From SIG587 sp045531585 (GTDB lineage: Bacteria; Bacillota; Clostridia; Oscillospirales; Acutalibacteraceae), in the NCBI GenBank assembly GCA_045531585.1, contig JAZSEH010000030.1, positions 1 through 16,350 on the forward strand: DNA of 16,350 nt. Reading direction: 5' to 3'. Positions 14,595 to 16,350 of the stretch are shown piece by piece. Position 1 is the first letter of the stretch. Every line of letters starts with the position of its first letter. A program made the position numbers and the translations under genes. The notes beneath the pieces are model-generated. The model did no database searches. It was not told where the DNA came from and worked only from the letters and a program-made list of their open reading frames with translations.

Positions 14595-15109
14595 TGTCGC
14601 ACACCGAAAACGGCAAAACAAAACACTCTCCCTTGTTTGTTCTAAGCTTTCGATTGATGGCACCTCGCAAATTGTTGGAAGCACAGTTATTTAACAAGCA
14701 ATACCACTCTTACGAGGATATTGATAACATCCCCGACCGCTTGAGATTTTGTCGACATAAGCTTGGTCTTATGCAAAAGGAAGTGGCGCAGATTGTTGGC
14801 ATTGCTCGCAGCACATACATAAATCTTGAAACAGGCAATCACAACGGCTTTGATAAAACCGTGGCGGACAAGCTTTCCAAACTCTATAATATCCCTGTAT
14901 ATGACCTTCTTGACGATTACAACCGCTTTATAGCAGTTGGACAAGGCAAATTAATCCGAGAGCATAGAGAAAGTCTTAATCTTGGCAAAAGACCGTTTGC
15001 AAGGCTCGTTGGCGTAGATGCCAATATGATTAGGCTATGGGAAAGTGAACGTAAGCAAATTAGTCTTAAATCTTGGGAGAAATATTTTAAGGATCGTATC
15101 ACTCTTTAA
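14594..15109 (+). CDS. Tandem helix-turn-helix (XRE-like) transcriptional regulator
   Basis: The product carries two HTH-like domains. The first, RLRFCRHKLGLMQKEVAQIV followed by GIARSTYINLETG, is a standard XRE domain continuing into KLSKLYNIPVYDLLDD. The second, IREHRESLNLGKRPFARLVG with VDANMIRLWESE, has the same helix pattern. Such regulators are frequent in integrative elements. No start has a good ribosome site: the ATG at 14594 overlaps the stop of the interrupted sigK frame (TAATG), an ATG at 14585 and one at 14657 (beginning MAPRKLLEAQ) are alternatives, and homology is strongest from 14657 on. It lies entirely in the DNA that interrupts sigK and probably controls that element (inference). 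Confidence 0.75.
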   Translation: MSHTENGKTKHSPLFVLSFRLMAPRKLLEAQLFNKQYHSYEDIDNIPDRLRFCRHKLGLMQKEVAQIVGIARSTYINLETGNHNGFDKTVADKLSKLYNIPVYDLLDDYNRFIAVGQGKLIREHRESLNLGKRPFARLVGVDANMIRLWESERKQISLKSWEKYFKDRITL

Positions 15110-15131
15110 TGGCCGCCCCCCCCACAAAAAT

Positions 15132-15151
15132 GTGAGGCTGTCACTTTTTTA
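15132..15151 (+). terminator. Possible weak terminator after the HTH gene
   Basis: GTGAGGCTGTCAC forms a 4-bp GTGA/TCAC stem followed by TTTTTT. The stem is short. It is preceded by a run of eight C (15116-15123) and a CACA/TGTG inverted repeat, so the true structure may be larger. Confidence 0.35.
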
Positions 15152-15153
15152 GA

Positions 15154-15366
15154 CTACTTTTTCTGTTCGGCTTTAATCTGTTCTTTTGTATCTTTTATAA
15201 TCGCATTAAGCAGTCTTTCCTTTTCTCTGATTGGGCAATCTAACTTAGAAATGCTATTAAGTACTCCATCGGCGTGAACACCGGCTACACGCCGTCTTAG
15301 TTCTCGCCATCCTTCTTCTGTTGTGGGATAGTGGACAATAACGTTAATCGGTGCAAATGTCTTCAT
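15154..15366 (-). CDS. Small conserved-looking mobile-element protein, 70 residues
   Basis: A 70-residue product (MKTFAPINVIVHYPTTEEGW..., then a basic helical middle with RRRVAGVHADGV and a charged C-terminal helix). It resembles, from memory, small proteins common in clostridial integrative elements, but I know of no assigned function. The ribosome site AGGAGG (15380-15375) with 8 nt spacing makes it a convincing gene. It is convergent with the HTH gene and read in the same direction as the recombinase fragment upstream of it. The Val-His-Ala-Asp and Cys-Pro positions might bind metal, but this is only a guess. Confidence 0.72.
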   Translation of the reverse strand: MKTFAPINVIVHYPTTEEGWRELRRRVAGVHADGVLNSISKLDCPIREKERLLNAIIKDTKEQIKAEQKK

Positions 15367-15380
15367 AACGAATACCTCCT

Positions 15381-15718
15381 ATGTGCATAAACTATATGCG
15401 TGAGGTGTTGTCCGCTATTCCAAAAGCTATTTACGAAAGTTGCCCAAATCAGATGATGCATATAAAAATACATCATACGATTTCCTTTCTACATATCTCA
15501 ATCTCAATTTCAACTTCTCCTTCTTGTCCTTAGCATTCAGTTTTGCAAGGTATGTAAGATATGTATGCTTGCAGGTGGGCAACCTGCCAGTCTGAACTCT
15601 ATTTAATTTGTTTTTCCTTTATTTCCTTTGATTGTCCCTATATATCAATCCTACGGATTTTCGTCAGCAGGATATTGTAGTCAATTTAAATAAATCCTTC
15701 ATTATTTTAATTAATATA
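15381..15718. other. A/T-rich gap between the 70-residue gene and the recombinase fragment
   Basis: No coding frame is supported. It holds several short inverted repeats: ATGATG...CATCAT (about 15452-15475), GCAGGTGGGCAACCTGC (15571-15587), and a GTTGCCC/GGGCAAC pair 130 nt apart. Base composition is clearly more A/T-rich than the left part of the window, in keeping with imported DNA. It probably contains the promoter of the minus-strand 70-residue gene, but no good -35/-10 pair was found. Confidence 0.35.
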
Positions 15719-16131
15719 TTACTTTTTCTGCGGCTTATCAGCTAAATAAATTCTTGTTACTTCAGTTCTGTGGTGACCTAAATTTTCGCTTACAATCTTA
15801 CGTGCTTTCTTCGGTCTCTCTTGCAACGCTTCGGCGTAGGTTCTTTGTGCGTAGGTATGTCTCAGTCCGTGCCATGAAATCGTCTCGGTTCTTTTCTTTT
15901 TACCGTCTTCGTATAAATCCTCGCGATTTTCTGCTATAAAACTTTTGCGGTGATAACTCATCCAATTCTGCAATGAACGTTTTTCACGCTTGACTCCGTC
16001 CTTTTCGCTTGCGGAGATTAAGTAATCCCTCGGGTATCGGCCCGAGCATCGTGCATAATCCAAATATTTAGTAATAATACTGCGTTGCTTTGCACTCAAA
16101 TCAATCGCCCTTGTCTGACCGCCTTTGCCTT
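15719..16131 (-). pseudogene. Tyrosine recombinase (phage-type integrase), C-terminal fragment
   Basis: The frame covers the C-terminal part of a tyrosine recombinase catalytic domain. It starts in IKGKGGQTRAIDLSAKQR, the beta-strand block that normally follows the first catalytic Arg, and holds HGLRHTYAQ (His-x-x-Arg), ENLGHHRTEVTRIYL with the late His and the nucleophilic Tyr. The N-terminal core-binding domain and the first Arg (TGxR region) are missing, because at 16132 the sequence changes into a hairpin-filled element and the frame then meets a TAA at 16163-16165. No ATG with a ribosome site is present; the only internal start would be a TTG. Without the first Arg it should not recombine DNA. 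The rest of the gene may lie beyond the right edge. Confidence 0.82.
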
Positions 16132-16346
16132 TTATAATGATTATAGAATATTGAAACGCCTCTTAGCGTTTCAATAAGCCGATTTTATCGGCTTTTGCAA
16201 AATCGAATCAAAGATGATTTGATTTTGCACTATATTCATTGCAATGGGTATAGTCAAATTTTCTTTGAAAATTTGTTACCAAATCGGAGATTTGGTGTCG
16301 AAATAGTGAAATTTTTCACCATTTCGACTTGCTATAACCATTATAA
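16132..16346. mobile_element. 215-bp element of consecutive hairpins between 15-bp inverted ends
   Basis: The ends TTATAATGATTATAG (16132-16146) and CTATAACCATTATAA (16332-16346) are inverted repeats with one mismatch. Between them nearly every base is in a local stem-loop: 11 bp at 16149-16176 (loop CTCTTA), 8 bp at 16076+100 to 16194 (AAGCCGAT/ATCGGCTT, loop TTT), 15 bp with one mismatch at 16196-16229, ACTATA/TATAGT at 16229-16254 around the palindrome CATTGCAATG, 9 bp at 16255-16275, 8 bp at 16278-16296, and 13 bp with one mismatch at 16298-16327. It encodes nothing and breaks the recombinase frame. The build suits a non-autonomous MITE-like element. Confidence 0.72.
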
Positions 16347-16350
16347 CAAG

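Noticed and set aside
15116..15123. Run of eight C as a phase-variation tract
   Set aside because: It is outside any coding frame, just past the HTH stop, and no promoter elements flank it.
16132..16346. CRISPR array
   Set aside because: The repeated units are inverted, not direct, and differ in sequence and spacing; no spacer-like pattern or cas gene is present.

Overview
The window looks like a chromosomal segment from a spore-forming member of the Clostridia, probably of the Oscillospiraceae/Ruminococcaceae type. Pointers are a T-box leader, a sigma-K-type sporulation sigma factor, heterodimeric ABC exporters, a DUF1292 protein and short hairpin-rich interspersed repeats. No species can be named from the sequence alone.

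Left half, minus strand (about 6955 down to 1): one apparent tRNA-charging and quality-control operon. A perfect-consensus sigma-A promoter (TTGACA, 17 nt, TATAAT) drives a T-box leader whose best specifier is AAC (Asn). The order is then an AspRS fused in frame to GatC, a short and catalytically degenerate GatA-like protein, an intact GatB, a 15-bp perfect palindrome, an L-asparaginase-family protein, and an AlaX-type alanyl-tRNA editing protein that runs off the left edge. The set suggests indirect Asn-tRNA(Asn) synthesis (Asp-tRNA(Asn) amidated by a GatCAB-like complex). The GatA has lost most recognisable glutaminase catalytic residues, and an asparaginase-family protein sits in the same operon. 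This remodelled transamidosome is the strongest candidate for an undescribed system here. My hypothesis is that ammonia comes from the asparaginase-like protein or from free ammonium, loosely parallel to archaeal GatD/GatE.

Middle: a gene-free stretch (about 6960-7415) holds a hairpin-rich segment and a 158-bp MITE-like repeat with 21-bp inverted ends. A DUF1292 gene (minus) and a plus-strand cluster diverge from back-to-back promoters. The plus cluster is pduL-type phosphotransacylase, hemW-like radical SAM protein and a histidine phosphatase, the last two joins being overlapping stop/start codons. After a 101-bp repeat and a strong promoter comes a two-gene heterodimeric ABC exporter, closed by an intrinsic terminator.

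Right end: a sigK gene keeps its pro-sequence and region 2 but loses homology right after the IEN codons, close to where the skin element interrupts sigK in Bacillus subtilis. Mobile-element-type genes follow: a tandem-HTH regulator, a 70-residue protein on the minus strand, and the C-terminal part of a tyrosine recombinase. The recombinase fragment is itself broken by a 215-bp element made almost wholly of consecutive hairpins between 15-bp inverted ends. The element interrupting sigK is not closed within the window.
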